DNA of 64,000 bases from Vitis vinifera (lineage: Eukaryota > Streptophyta > Magnoliopsida > Vitales > Vitaceae), in the NCBI RefSeq assembly GCF_030704535.1, contig NC_081820.1, positions 23,678,001 through 23,742,000 on the forward strand. Reading direction: 5' to 3'. Positions 47,387 to 60,565 of this stretch are shown here, piece after piece; the stretch's first letter is position 1, and every line of letters starts with the position of its first letter. The notes below the pieces were generated by a model. It did not search any database. It had not been told where the DNA came from and worked only from the letters and a program-made list of their open reading frames with translations. Both the position numbers and the translations under genes were made by a program.

Positions 47387-48191
47387 TTCTATATACTCAA
47401 CAAATGGCATCAGAGCTAACACCTATGAGAGTTCTTGGGCCGTTTTCAATCGACACTACCTAAACTCAAACTACAGCTCCAAGTGCTAATCATCTTGTCT
47501 ACTAGATGAACCGGGAACGGAGCCGGCCAAAAGCAAGTCCATAAAGACTTGAAATTTTAAGCTATAATAAAAGGACTATCTATTCACAAACACCCCCCCA
47601 CCCCTGGGGAACCAAGATTCAAACCTTCACCCCCTCTCCCAAATCAACTTTAAGTTATTTATCGATATCATACCAGTACTACAATATGTTTGTCATATCA
47701 GATGAATAAGCAGTGAAATATTGCAGCAAATGCAAATCATTCAAAATGTGAAAATCATTTTGTAGAATCTAACTACAGCTACTGTACCATGAAGTTTACA
47801 CTACCAATGTACAAATGCTACTGCATGAAGAGAGTCCACACAGAAATAGCCAAACCCAATAGTAGTTTCTCTCACTTTCTGCAAATCCATAGGCATCTCC
47901 AAGTACCACACATTTACATAATAATCATTACTAAGAAACACCCAGAAACTGGTAACAGTTTGTTTGTATGATGGCCTAATAAATACCGATATGAAGGATA
48001 CACTAAAACACCCCTATGCATGCTTTTCTGGGCTGTCCAGATTTCTTTGCCCATCTCACTCTACAGCTTTCAATTCAGTGTTGTATGGCCATAACTAGCG
48101 GGTTTTAGGTGAATGGCTTTCTGGCTTCCCAAACTTTTTCAACCCTTCTCACAAAGAATGGTGCTGCTGATGCGTGTGTATAGGATGTGGC
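47387..48191. other. Spacer and 3' flank of AAA copy C
   Basis: 47387-47860 has no recognisable gene. 47870-48191 is the 3' flank of copy C, matching the flanks of A and B, and probably contains its 3' UTR. Confidence 0.6.
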
Positions 48192-51100
48192 CTATAGGAA
48201 GTAGGTCAGTTGTTTCTTCTTCCTTGAACCGCCTTCTCCATACAACTCATTCCACTGCTTCAGCTCATTCATTACTGCTCCCTCAGAAGCAAAACTAGAA
48301 GCAACCTGCAACCAGGTTAAAGATATTAGATGCATGTCCACGCCTGTGAAAGCCAGAAGTTTTGTGCATTGCATTTCAAGAAGAAAAATGAGACTCAGAA
48401 GTAGTTACCTGATTCTTTGCCTGCCTCATGTCTTCCATGTTTAAGGGTCTCAGAACAATTTCTTTCTCCTCTTTAGCTTCTTCTTTGGCATCCGAAGCAT
48501 CCTCTGAGCTTTGCCCTTCATCAGCTTTCTGCTTCTTTTCCTGTAAAAAGAAAAATCATAAGGAAAAAAAAAAAAAGCCATTGTGTTCTACTGTGGAAAA
48601 CATGTTGGAAAGAGGGAAAAAGGAAGAAAAGAATACTTGGAGAAGCTAAGAAAGTTGTTACCTTATCCTTCATCATTCTCTCTTGTTGTAGTAGCTCCCT
48701 AACAGGTCGATAAGCTGCCGTCACGCACAAGTTCTGTTTCAATAGTTAATGCCAAGGTCAACACAGCTGATTCTTAATCAATTCACCATTGCCATCAGTA
48801 GAAGTACAAACCTTAAGATCACTTCCAGTATATCCTTCTGTCATGGTTGCAAGCTCCTTAAAGTCAAGATCCTCTGCTTTTTCTTTTGCCAGGAGAGTCT
48901 TCAAGATCATCTCCCTGCTCTCCACAGATGGTAGACCAACCATAATTCTGTTCATCATATAGACCATTAGTTTGTCTGATTGAAGCACAGTGACACGCTT
49001 ATCTACTTAAAACATTTCTGATATTTTGATTTGATAACACAGAAGATGATACAGTAAAGGGAAAAGTTTCTCTTAGAATTTGAGATTGATAGTCAAAGGA
49101 GAGACATGTTTTCTAGGGAGTCAAGTGCAAGCTCAAGGGAGTAAAAGAGAATGGGTAAAAGTGGAAAACGTCACAAATATTACTACATGGATTTACTTAA
49201 AACTATTTGAGTTTTCATGCTTTGATGAAGATCTGGCCTTTTTTGTAGTTGAAGATTAAGGGATGCAGTAAAACGATGAGAATGATGCTGAGTGTAATAC
49301 AATATACAAATCTACCTGCGCTCAAACCGCCTGATAATTGCCTCGTCAAGGTCAAATGGCCTGTTGGTTGCAGCAAGAACAAGGATTCGTTCACCAGCTT
49401 TTGTCAGTAGCCCATCCCAATGTGTCATGAACTCATTCTTAATCTTACGCATTGCTTCATGCTCTCCAACTCTAGTCCGCTGCCCGAGCATGCTATCGAC
49501 CTCATCCACAAAAATAATAGTTGGGGAGACCTTTGCTGCGAGTGTGAACAGAGCTCGAACATTCTTCTCATCTTCACCAAACCATTTTGAAGTGATGGTG
49601 GACATTGAGACATTGATGAAGCTTGCTCCAGCTTCATTGGCAATGGCCTTTGCCAGCATGGTTTTTCCAGTACCAGGAGGCCCAAAGAGCAATATTCCCC
49701 TACAAGGCTTAAGAAGCCCACCCTTGAAGAGGTCTGGCCTTCGAAGAGGGAGCATGACCAGCTCCTGAAGTGATTCTTTAATGTCACTCAAAGCACCGAT
49801 ATCATCAAATGTCACTCCTATCTCATTCGCTGGGATAACCTCTGGCCTTATACGCTTCTCAAATTCATTGTCAGGTGGAACTTCCTGGAGGGAAACAATT
49901 AACAGTTCAACAGTTAAAAGAGTAAGGGAATGATGGAAAATTTTCCCAATAAAATTTTCTTTTACAAAAATCAGCATTGTGATCTCTTAGCTTTGTTTTA
50001 AACTTTCAGAAGACAGGGACATTTGTGACACACCTAGAATCTAAGTTGCATTAAATTCAATGCATGAACCCACAAGATTTATCTCACATCTCCTATTCTA
50101 TCCCTCTTTTCAAACAAACATTGAAGGAAAAGGACTTACTGCAGCTTTTGTTGCAGGTTGATTCTCACCATCCTTCTTTGCTAGTGCAGATTTCTCAGTC
50201 TCACTCTTGCTTCCAGGTGCTGAAGTCTCAGCCTTTCCTTCAGGCTTTCCACCAGTACTCTCTTCCCCTTCGGTATCCTAAATTCAATAGAAAAACAAAG
50301 CATATAATTAAAGCACATTGGTATAGTTAAGTTCCAATATCAACCACACTATGATCAGATTGTTGAATTGTAGAATGCCGAGATGTAAAACAAACCTTAG
50401 AAGATTCAGCATTTGTTTCCAGTTTTAGTGTATCTTTTCCACCACTTTTACCTTGCTGGAATATATTCAAGCCATGGGACAAACTGTACCAGGGCCACAA
50501 GATGAGTTATATGGAACTCTGTTTAAACTAAAACTAAATAAATAAAGAAGCTGAGAAGACAGAAGCATAGAAACAATTGTATCTACCTCTTGGAAGATAT
50601 GACAAGCTTTCCATTTCGGTATTCTGGATCTTTGTTATTCATCAAATGATAAGATATTGCAGATATTACAATCTCTTCTATGTAGTTACTTAGAATCATA
50701 GAGTCTGCATGGCAGATTGAACCCAAATCATCACAGTCGAGATCATTTGCTGCAAGCACCTCAGCAATATGGTTTTTGTTTTCCTGAAACTGGAGCATCT
50801 TTAACTCCTCTTCCAGTTGAGATTTCCAGCTATCAAGACGTGTCTCATCCTCCGGTGCCCTGATTTCAATATTGTAAGGGAATAGAAGGCCCACTCTCTC
50901 ATCCACTTCTCTGCCCTCATCATCATTGTCCAACATGCGGGAACCAAGTATCAGAACTGACCCTGAAAGTTTGTCCAACATTTTCTGGAACAATTTGTAA
51001 AATCTATCTGATTGGAGAAGAAACTTCTCAACATCCCTGATGTATAAAATAATGGAACGTGCTTCCGATACTGAAACCAAGACCTGTTAGTAATATAACA

Positions 51101-54100
51101 CATCTGCCTGTCAGTAACTAAAATAAGCAAGATTTGCCTCTTCTCTCAATCATGATAAAACATCATCAAAACCAGATCATGCATGAATATGATAGGACTC
51201 TCAGATTTAGAACAGAAAACTTATTCATCCTAGATTACCTTGCAAAGTGACTGCAAAAGACGTTTCTCATCAAAAGCCCAGTTGCTTGTGCGCTTGACAT
51301 GAGCTAAAAAAAATAAAAGCAATGAACAGCAGTAAGAATAACATTTCTTTCCAAAGAGAGGTGAGTAACTAAAAATTATGGAGTGACAATTAAATAACAC
51401 CAATATAAAAGCAAGAAAATAGAGCATGTCACAGTACTATATCCCAACGGACAAATAGGGCCATGCTTAAACTACTCAGTAGCTGGTCTCAAAAATTTCG
51501 AAATAGGAACAAATATAAATTTGAAGGGAAATAGTCAAATGCAAAAGTTTACAAAACTTAAGAGATAATATTTTCATTTAGCAAAATAACGTGACTAGTT
51601 ATATCAAAAAGCTGAAAATTCATAAAGGAAGGGTACTTATAGCTGTATATTGTGAACATTCAGACCCAAAAAAATGAATAGCAAAATAAAAACAACTTGC
51701 ACAAAATTGTGAGTTCAAGTGTTCTATTGGTTGAATGCTAGACAATTGGTTCACTAGTTGCAAACCTTCAAATGTAGCATTTATGAAAATAAAGTCAAGA
51801 TGGGAAAATGGATTCAAATTAAGCATCACATGATAAGGAGAACCCCATCTCATATGCTCCCTAATGCTCACATGTAGTAAAACAAAATCCAGATTGATTG
51901 GAAAAACTTAACTATCGTATTCATTGATCAATTTGGTGAAAAATAATGGATAAACAATGGATACTCAACAATTGGAATTGGATAGGTTCATAAGGTTGAG
52001 ATGATTCAGGTGATATTCTCCTTGATAGAATCCATCCAATGTGGAATTCCTATAGATTTGTGTTATTGAATGGCAGTGATGCAGAGGAAACTAAGGGTAT
52101 TTCAATTAAGTTCTGACATGCAACCTGAACTTTGAGTGGTAGATTGGGAAGCAACAGTGTTCATATCAGATGAAGTAGAAGCATTCCTGCGATGCTTTGG
52201 AGGATTATTAGCACCTTCCATACATCTGCAAATAAGCACAGCTACAGCTTTAGAAGTGATACATGAGACTTAATACCTAAATGGACAAACCCTTGAATCC
52301 CAATTACTTGGGCCAGCAGAATTTAGAGTATGAGTGATCTACCATACCTTGATTTAATATCGGCACCACTGCTTTGCCTAGATAATGTGCCTGTAATAGA
52401 AGTTCTTATCAGAGCTAAGTTGTGGAGAAAATAGGGTCAACACGAAGTAAAAATAACAACACAGTAAAGAAAATAAAAAGGCATGAGTTGTAGTTTGTTA
52501 AAAGAATGTAATGTTCGGTTCATCTAACCAGGTATAGTATATCGCAATTAATGATCAGTGATAACTACAAACGCATCTTTAAAACCATAGGTATTCCTCC
52601 TCTGCCTATTATGAGTTATATGGACATTGTTAGGGCTTTAGCTCAAGTGTAAGTGGATATGTTACACATATTTGGCCTAGTACTCAACAAATTAAGCTTT
52701 TAGGTCAATTGATCACCTAACATGGCATCAGAATCTTGGTTTATGGGAGGATATATTTTTTGTTCTAACCAATGTTTATTTCTCCATTTATCAAGCCTAT
52801 GTGCAAACCCAAAAAAGACTGCCAAGGACAAAGGGTATTAGGGCTTTAACCCAAGTGTAAGTTGCAATGACATACATAGTTGGCACATCACCTAACAGTT
52901 TAAACTTTTAGGTCAACTGGTACCCTAATACGGTATCAGTGCCTTGTTTTATGGGAGGCAATATGTTTGAACCTCACCAATGTTTATTTATTCATTGATT
53001 AATCCTAAGTGCAAGCTCAAATAAGTCTTCATGTGACAAGGGTTGTTAGGACTTGGGAGTGTAAGTTGGTATGATATACATGGTTGGCCCAAAAGCTTAA
53101 GTTTTTAGGCCAATTGCTAGCCTAATTAACATGAACAAAAACCAAATGTTTAGCAACATAAACTATAGCAGGTTTTAAATGAAGAAGATTTGGCTCAACA
53201 TGTTCTATTCAATACGGGTAGGAGAGGAACCCAACTCGGTATTCTTAAAAATATACAGGAATCAAAAAAATCACAAAGCACTCAACAAACCACAAAGTTG
53301 TACCACTTGACTCTTGTGAAAATTAAAGTTTTAAATATTAGAAGCTGGAATTCTGTTAATACCTTTGGTTTCTTCTCTTTGGGGAAGGATTGAGAAAGAG
53401 CCAAGAAAACTAGACATTCGCCCCAATGTTGTTTCTGAGATGGACTTCTTGGAAGACTACAAAAAGAAGCTTTCCAGTTAGGAAATACTCCATTAGAGCC
53501 CATTGGTTAACTTATTCAACACAGGGCAAGTTAAACATGAATTGCTGGAATGAAAAGTATTTAGTTGACAACAGAGAATGATGATTGCAATGTTACATGG
53601 TTAAACTTGATCGATCCTACTAAATCAAAATGCAAGTATTCATGGAGGGAAAGGCATTTTCATTTCAGCAAACAAAGAAATCAGAGAAAGCTTACAGATT
53701 CTTTTTTGGGACAACCATATTTGCCTTGCAGCTGTGAAATGGCAATCATAGCAAGATTTAGTGATATAGCATGCAAAGATAAACTTCAGGATGATTGAGT
53801 CTGTACATGTTTCACCTTTAGAGAAAAGTCATTAACATCCAATAGCAGCAACTTTGCTTCAAAGAAATGTGCTAAAGCTTTGGCAAGTGTTTGCTGGTAA
53901 AGTTCTTCAAAAGATTAACAAAAATAAAAGTAAAGCAAAAGGCAAACAAGTTAGGCCATCAAAAGGACTCAGAAACATAAATATCCAAATGCAGGGTCAG
54001 AGAACATATTCCAGAGAGCATACCAGCAGGTCCTGAGAGCAAAATAGCCCTGCTTGCAGGTGCAAGGTTTCGAGTGTGCTTAGAAAAGTCAGAGTGTTTT

Positions 54101-56230
54101 AGATGAACATATGCAGCACTTGTAAGTAATACTCGTGTCTGCTCACTGTCATAGCCATTAATAGAAAGGAACAACATTAGCATAAATATGATAAGAGATC
54201 AAGAGACGTTTAGATCAATGTAATGAATCTGAGTTTAGAATTAGTGTCTATGTAAACTAGAATGATATGGGAGTGTTCTATGACTACTTCAAAAAATTGC
54301 GACACTCTGCATAGTCAACATGTTACTTGGCATTTCAAAAAAGGCCTATTAGAAACAATAGCTAAGAACTCCATGTATATCTTAATAAAGAATGATAAAT
54401 GTAACATCTCAAAAGTAACAAATTTGTGAAAGCTAAGACCTTGGAAGATGCCAATGCTGTCAAGTTTCTACTTCCTCAAACCATGATTTGCATACTACTA
54501 ACCTGATCACAGAAAAAGACCAAAAGAAAATCCTTGGAGTACATTTAATTAAGAGGAAAATTTGAAGTTTCAGACTTGAGGATCAAACAGTGTCAACAAT
54601 TTGCATAAAAACCCAAGAATACAAAAATAAATATTCTCATATAGAAAAAGTGCTGTCAAAGTGCTAACACCAGTTACAACCTTTCATGGACATCCATATG
54701 CCCACATGAAGTGGCAAATACACAAACTGGACCAGTTTTACAAGATGCCAGTTGCATATGACAGCAGATATTAAAGGGTAACTTAAAGACAGCACTGGTG
54801 CATGAAAAAGAAATCGACAAGCCTGGAAAGTTGGATTGGAAATGATGTGCCCAACATCTCACTTCCAGTGCCACATAGTGCTCATGGTCACCTACCTTTC
54901 TTCTGGCATCTGCACTTACCAATATTGAGAAACACCAAAACAAAATACGGAAAAGACGGCTCCAAGGAACTTCCATTTTTAGAATTTCCTCACCAAAATG
55001 CCAAATGGTTTACACAGAGATTAATTCTAATTGCAAAAACTAGAATTGAGAAGAATTGGTACTTGAGATGGATTGATCGTCTCTCATCAGCTACTCTATG
55101 AGTAAACTATGTTATAACGGATATTCACAACAACCAGGAGCAACTGTTGTTGATATGCCCTTGACTGAAAATCATACCTCTAAATATGTAATATTAGCAT
55201 ACTTCCGATAAGTATGGGAATAATAGGTAGATCCAGTACTGCTACAGGATGAAGCCTATGTGGGAAAAAAGGGGGAAAGGAAGAAGATGCTTTATGCGCA
55301 CTTTTGAGATTGAGTGAACTTCTTTTTGAACATAAGACTTTAGAAGACATGAGAGTCTCAAAAAGAAATAACAGTGATCTTAGGCAATTTAACAGGGAAA
55401 CTCTAACCACCCCAAATTGCATCCTAGTCTAAACTTTTTCCTTATAGGTAAGGGACCTTCAGACAAAGTCATAAGCATATGTACCTCAACAAAGACACCC
55501 TTCATTCCCAAATTCCCAAATAATTACTCCTCTTTCTAATCCATTAAATCTAAAAGATGAAGCTTAGAACACAAAACTGAAGTGAAATGGAAATCAAAGA
55601 GAGAATCCCCAGATTCGCTTGGATTCAATAACACAAACCAATAATATGACAGGAAAAAAAAATCCAGAAAGATGGGAAGAAAAAAAAAATGAAACCCCCA
55701 TCAATTAGAATCCCCAAAAGAAAATTATTAAAAGAATTTCAGAAGGGTATTGAAGAATCAGTAGTTTAACAGCAATACATCATGGGTGACAGAAGAAGCA
55801 TATGCAGAAAATATCTTAATACCAGATCATCCACATGGTGGTAATAACAGACTAAATTGATTAAAACAATCATAAAATAATATTAGTTTTACACTAAATA
55901 TCAATACAATTTTCTCTAACAAGGCCTCTAAATTTTCATATGGATTTAAGAACAAGCAATACATATGCAAATAATGAATCATTGGGGATGAAAAATTCAT
56001 CAATCTCATTACCTGAGGAAATAAGGAAATTCATCAAAGGTGATCTTGCTTTCCCTTCCATCCACAACCTGCCGCAGAAGCTCATGCTCAATCTGCTCTT
56101 CTGTAATGGCGTCCGGCGAGCAATTCAGCCCTGTCCATCGACTCACTGTCTGTCCAGAAGCCAAACCAAGCCCAACCGAGACACCCACCCCAACGCTCAG
56201 CGCAGACAAGAAAATGTGCTTCTGTTCCAT
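48192..56230 (-). CDS. AAA-ATPase copy C (DAA1-like), 837 aa, 16 exons
   Basis: Exons (minus): 56230-56013, 54145-54024, 53904-53816, 53731-53696, 53456-53363, 52390-52348, 52225-52125, 51303-51239, 51083-50587, 50483-50396, 50277-50140, 49884-49316, 48947-48812, 48733-48662, 48540-48409, 48305-48192. The joined frame is 2514 nt and open, and all introns are GT-AG. A hydrophobic leader (residues ~4-27) precedes a degenerate AAA module: LLSGPA-ELYQQ without GKT, LLLLDVNDF, and later IILYIRDVEKF in place of Walker B. Exon 11 (46 codons) is a Glu/Lys-rich linker unique to this copy. The active module has GPPGTGKT (565-572), pore-loop KWFGE, IIFVDEVDS (Walker B, D624/E625), LAATNRP and RRFERR. 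The C-terminus is the family's ELYGEGGSRKKKQLTYFL. This copy is the fullest and probably keeps the ancestral structure. Confidence 0.93.
52628..53130. repeat. ~206-bp tandem repeat, about 2.4 units, in copy C intron 5
   Basis: Units start at about 52630, 52838 and 53044 (TTAGGGCTTTAGC.CAAGTGTAAG and variants). Each contains GGTCAAYTGRT, a TGGCATCAG/ACGGTATCAG word and GCCT..TTTATGGGAGG, followed by CAATGTTTATTT. A related array occurs at the matching place in copy A; copy B has only a fragment (about 39680-39740). Confidence 0.8.
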
Positions 56231-56900
56231 CACTTTAGGCCTCCTCCAAACCAAATTCAATTCTCTCCCAAAAAAGCAATACCCCTCCTGTCTCTCTCCA
56301 ACCTTCACACACAGACAAACAGAAAACAAAGCTCAATCCCAAGAAGCAAACAAGCAACAGTTGTATATACTCTTTCTTTCCCACTAATCGCACTTCTTCA
56401 ATATTCAATCCCACATCTTTGAACACAAGTACCAGAGAAAAAAACAAGCAAACAATACAAACCCATCTCCCAAAAGCCTGCTATCCAATCAGAAAATGGT
56501 TTGTTTCCTGGGAAACTTCATCCCCAATACATTTGTTTTCACACCAAATAAATGACATACTAGTACTACTCAACACACCCACACTAGAAACATGAACCCA
56601 CAGGGACTCACACCAAGAAGAAATGAAACCAATGATGATTGAAACTGAAGAAAAGGGTACCCAAAAGTACGTTGGTGAAAAAATCTTCACACTAGAACAA
56701 AGTAATATTATGAGCGGTTGTTTATGGCAGAATATGATTGAAAATCCAGAGAAATCTGGCAAAGATTGACAAGGGACTTTTGGGGTTGAAGTTTAGAGCC
56801 TACCCTTTCAGGAAGGTAGAAGTTTGGACACAGGAATGTATGAATCTCCGATTGGTACGACGTTGGTGGACCAGTTTCGACAGGTAAATGACTTGGAATT

Positions 56901-56935
56901 TGGCTGTGTTCTTTGTTCTTCGGGCTATTAATAGG
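56901..56935 (-). promoter_or_regulatory. Core promoter of AAA copy C
   Basis: On the minus strand TATTAATA (56933-56926) is followed by GCCCGAAGAACAAAGAACAC, the block shared with copy A. It lies about 0.7 kb upstream of the ATG, so the 5' UTR is long or contains an intron. Confidence 0.6.
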
Positions 56936-59454
56936 GTGCAACTACAGTGAAGGATTACCGGAGACTGGCAACTCTCGGTTGTTTTTTTTTGTTTTTTCAG
57001 TTTTTATTTGTTTATTCTTTATTTTTTATTTTGGTATTTTTTATTTCTTGCCTTTTTCTTTTTTGTTTTGTTTGTTATTATAATAATAATAATTGTAGAG
57101 CTGGTATTCAGGTAAAGTTGGTACTCACTTCTCTGTCTCTTTCCTCATTCTGGTTGGCATTCTTGCTCCTCTTTTTCTCTTAAATTTATTTTCCTTTTTT
57201 AGGGTTTTAGTATTTCATTTTCGAAATACAAATCATTTCCCTTATATAATAAAACTACGATGGATTAGTTGCATTAATACAAAAAAATACATACTCTCAA
57301 TTCCCTATCATACTAAATTTTGAATCAGGATTTGTTTCAATTGTACGATAAAACTTAGATAATTGAATAATGACACATATGAAATATTTAAGTACCAATA
57401 AGTAAAAATAAGTAATTAAGATAAAAATACAAATTAATAAAATCAGAGATAAGATACAAAGTAATAAGATATTAAATATAAAACGATCAGAGAGATCGAG
57501 ATGTGCACGTGACCTTTTTTTTATTAACAATACAATAATATTTTCGATATTAATTTGATAGGAATGTTGTATCACTATATCGGGTTTTATTGAATTCTTA
57601 TTTAAATTATTTCAATGATACATTTAATACAAATGTTACAAGGCATATTATAAGATAAAGAATATTTGATACCCGAAAAATGAATTTAAATATGTTGTGA
57701 ATTATCACATTACATGAAAAGAAAATAATTAAAATACGAGTAAATTATAATATTATGTGAAAAATTAAATTAACAAATAATAATAATTGAAATTTTGGGT
57801 TTAAACCCTAATCCTAAAAATAAATAAAAAAGAGGGTTTAATTAGGTCACTTTTTGGTTCTTTTCTTATAAATAAACCAAACTTGAGCCTCAAGCAAATG
57901 CAAATTCAATGAAATATCATTTAGAACTTTAGTATTGGGCCCAATACTTTTGACCCCACATACATGATGTACACAAAAGTTGTCCAAAACATAATTTTCC
58001 TTTAGGCATTCCCACATTTTATGCTAGAAAAAAATTCCCCTCTCTGGTTTTTTTTTTTTCCATTTTTTTTAAATCTTTTAAAAAAGGGAAAAAAAAAAAA
58101 AAAAAGGTTAAGAAGCAAAAGGAAGCTTCTCAATCTTGGAGTCTTTTGAAATGTCGTTTGGTGGACAAGTTGGCATTAATGTTGGGGGCATTGACAAAGA
58201 TTCAACGTCCCTGGTTTTACATTATTTGATTTCCCACTTGATCAATCTTTATACTTCATCCTACCCTTTTACGTCCTTTCACATCTCAAATTTTATAAAA
58301 ATATAATTGTACGTGATGCTTTAATTAATTTAATAAAAAAAAGAAATAAAATATTTTGAAAAATGCTTTCTTAAATTGACCGTTGCAAGTGTTTTTATCC
58401 AAATCACTTTTTTGTTATAAATATAAATAAAATTAGCAGAAAAAATCGTATAGCAATCTATTATATGTAAAAAAATTATAAATCTTATCTGGATCGTTAA
58501 ATAATTCAATAAATATGAGAAAAAAAAGTATATAATTTTACTTAATTGTTTATGTTCTTTGGCCATTATCAAAGTTTTACAACAAGATCTCTGACTTTTA
58601 CTATAGTCAAAAGTTACTTTTAAGAAAGATCTTAAAAGTTTGCCCGTTGAAGAATCAAGTTTTTAAAAATAGTTGTACTCTCTTAGGATTCACGAAAGTT
58701 CATCATCGTCATTCAAATAAGATATCTTTGTTTATATTTATATACTTTTTTAGAATTATAGAAAGTTTCCTAATTCTAAAATATTTTAAAAATCATTTTT
58801 AGAATTAAATACTAATTTAGAGTCAAATACAAATTTCAAAACTTATTAAAAACAAATTTTGAAATTAGAAATATAGTAGAAATCAAATTATAAAATACAA
58901 AAACCTTATTTCCCTAATTTCTTATATTAGTAGTTCTAAAAACTTTACCACCCATAAATACAAGGTTATCTTAAATTTTACAATTTTAATTAACCCGAAC
59001 TTGATGAAGTTCAAAATTATCTTAAAAATGAATAAGATCCAATAAAATAAATTACATATAACTAATAAGAAATAAATAAAACCAACAACTAAACAAAATA
59101 CCCTCAGAGAAATCAAAGTATATTTAACCTAAATAAATGTAAGTATTTTTAATTATTTAAAATTTAATTATTGTGTATAATAACACCCAAAGAAACAATG
59201 AGAAGAAGAGAAAAAAATGCAAGTAAAATTTTAATAATAATAATTTTTAAAAATTTAAAGTATTTTTTTTATATTTCCAATTATTTCTCAATCAATTCTA
59301 TAAAAACTATTGATAGATTTCTCAAATTTATTTATAAAAAAACAATATATTTTAGAAAAAATAAACCTTTAATTGATAAATTAAAAAAAAAAAGAAAAAA
59401 AAAGGATGCTTTTGAAATTAACTTTTACTTTCTGATGGGCGGTATATTACTTTA
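56936..59454. other. AT-rich intergenic region, no gene seen
   Basis: T-rich blocks (56980-57085), a poly-T/poly-A pair near 58049-58108 and AT-rich filler. One CACGTG at 57506-57511. No open frame with family resemblance. Confidence 0.6.
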
Positions 59455-59976
59455 CACGTGTGCAACGGCTGCATAAAAGTTTAACGCACGTGCCTTCTTT
59501 TGCCCTTTTTTTCTTTTTAAAATTTTTAAAAATTTTAAATTTTTTATTATTTATTGCTTTCCACGTTACAGCTTCCCCCACCATAATTTTAATGGCGGCT
59601 AATAACATAATTTTGTAAAGTATAAAGTCCTACGTTTCGTCAATCCGAAAGTTTTATTTGGTGGGGGCGGCTCCAAATTAATGAATTTTGCAAAGCAAGT
59701 CTCCACGTGTCCAATGGGCCCATCCGTACAAATATTAAAAATATTATTGTCAAAAATATAATAATTATAATATGGTATAAGGCTTGGGAGCGTGACATTA
59801 AAAATAATATTTATTGAGTTCGAACCCATCGAAAACTCGTTAATTAATTTTTAATCACTAGTGTATTATAGCCCATTTTGCACTTTAGTGTAGCCATGAT
59901 GAGTGATCATAAATTCCATTTTCATGGCCTCGTGAACTCAAATTTATTTCACATACCTTGACAATGACAACACGTG
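59455..59976. promoter_or_regulatory. Cluster of four CACGTG G-boxes
   Basis: CACGTG occurs at 59455-59460, 59487-59492, 59704-59709 and 59971-59976. The third is in the ABRE-like context CCACGTGTCC. No gene is recognised next to it; it could be an enhancer or promoter for a gene beyond the window or for an unrecognised transcript. Confidence 0.5.
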
Positions 59977-60437
59977 GATATTTTAAAAGATAAAAGTTAT
60001 TTTGTGTGTGTCGGACAAATAAATTTAATTAAAATAAATTATTTTATATGTTATTTTAAATTTATTTTTTATTTGATACGTATAAATTTTTAAATAATTT
60101 TAATATTATATTTAAATACCGACCGTATACTTGAGTTGGGACCTGCAAAGGAGAACCAAGAACTAGGTTCTATGAGGGAAGATTTAGTAGAGAATTTTAA
60201 CACAAATTTGAAGCAAATGAAAAATATATGGGAACCAAGCATGACCCAAAGGAGAAGGATTCATGGATCTAAAGAGAGCAAACAAAGGAAGAAAAGAAAG
60301 AAAGAAGGAAAAGAGAAAGAGTGGTTGGGTTGTGTTCATGGAGAGAGACCCATTCATTGGATTCTTTATCTTTTTGCTTTTTGTTCATTCTTCTTTACAA
60401 TTTTCATTGATGGGTGAGTGGGGATCTATGCATTGCT
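59977..60437. other. Intergenic, purine-rich segment, no gene recognised
   Basis: 60130-60420 has a run of G/A-rich sequence with overlapping short open frames but no family resemblance. Confidence 0.5.
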
Positions 60438-60494
60438 CCCCCACCCTCCACCCTCCACCCTCCACCCCAACCCCAACCCCAACCCCACCCGCCC
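60438..60494. repeat. C-rich tract able to form a G-quadruplex on the minus strand
   Basis: CCACCCT repeats pass into CCCCAACCCCAACCCCAACC; the minus strand reads GGGGTT repeats with four or more G-runs of four. Confidence 0.85.
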
Positions 60495-60565
60495 ATAGTA
60501 CAAATGGTGATTTTGTTTTTGTTGTTAACTTCTTGTTGGGTCCTCTGCCTCACAAAGCCCCTTTA

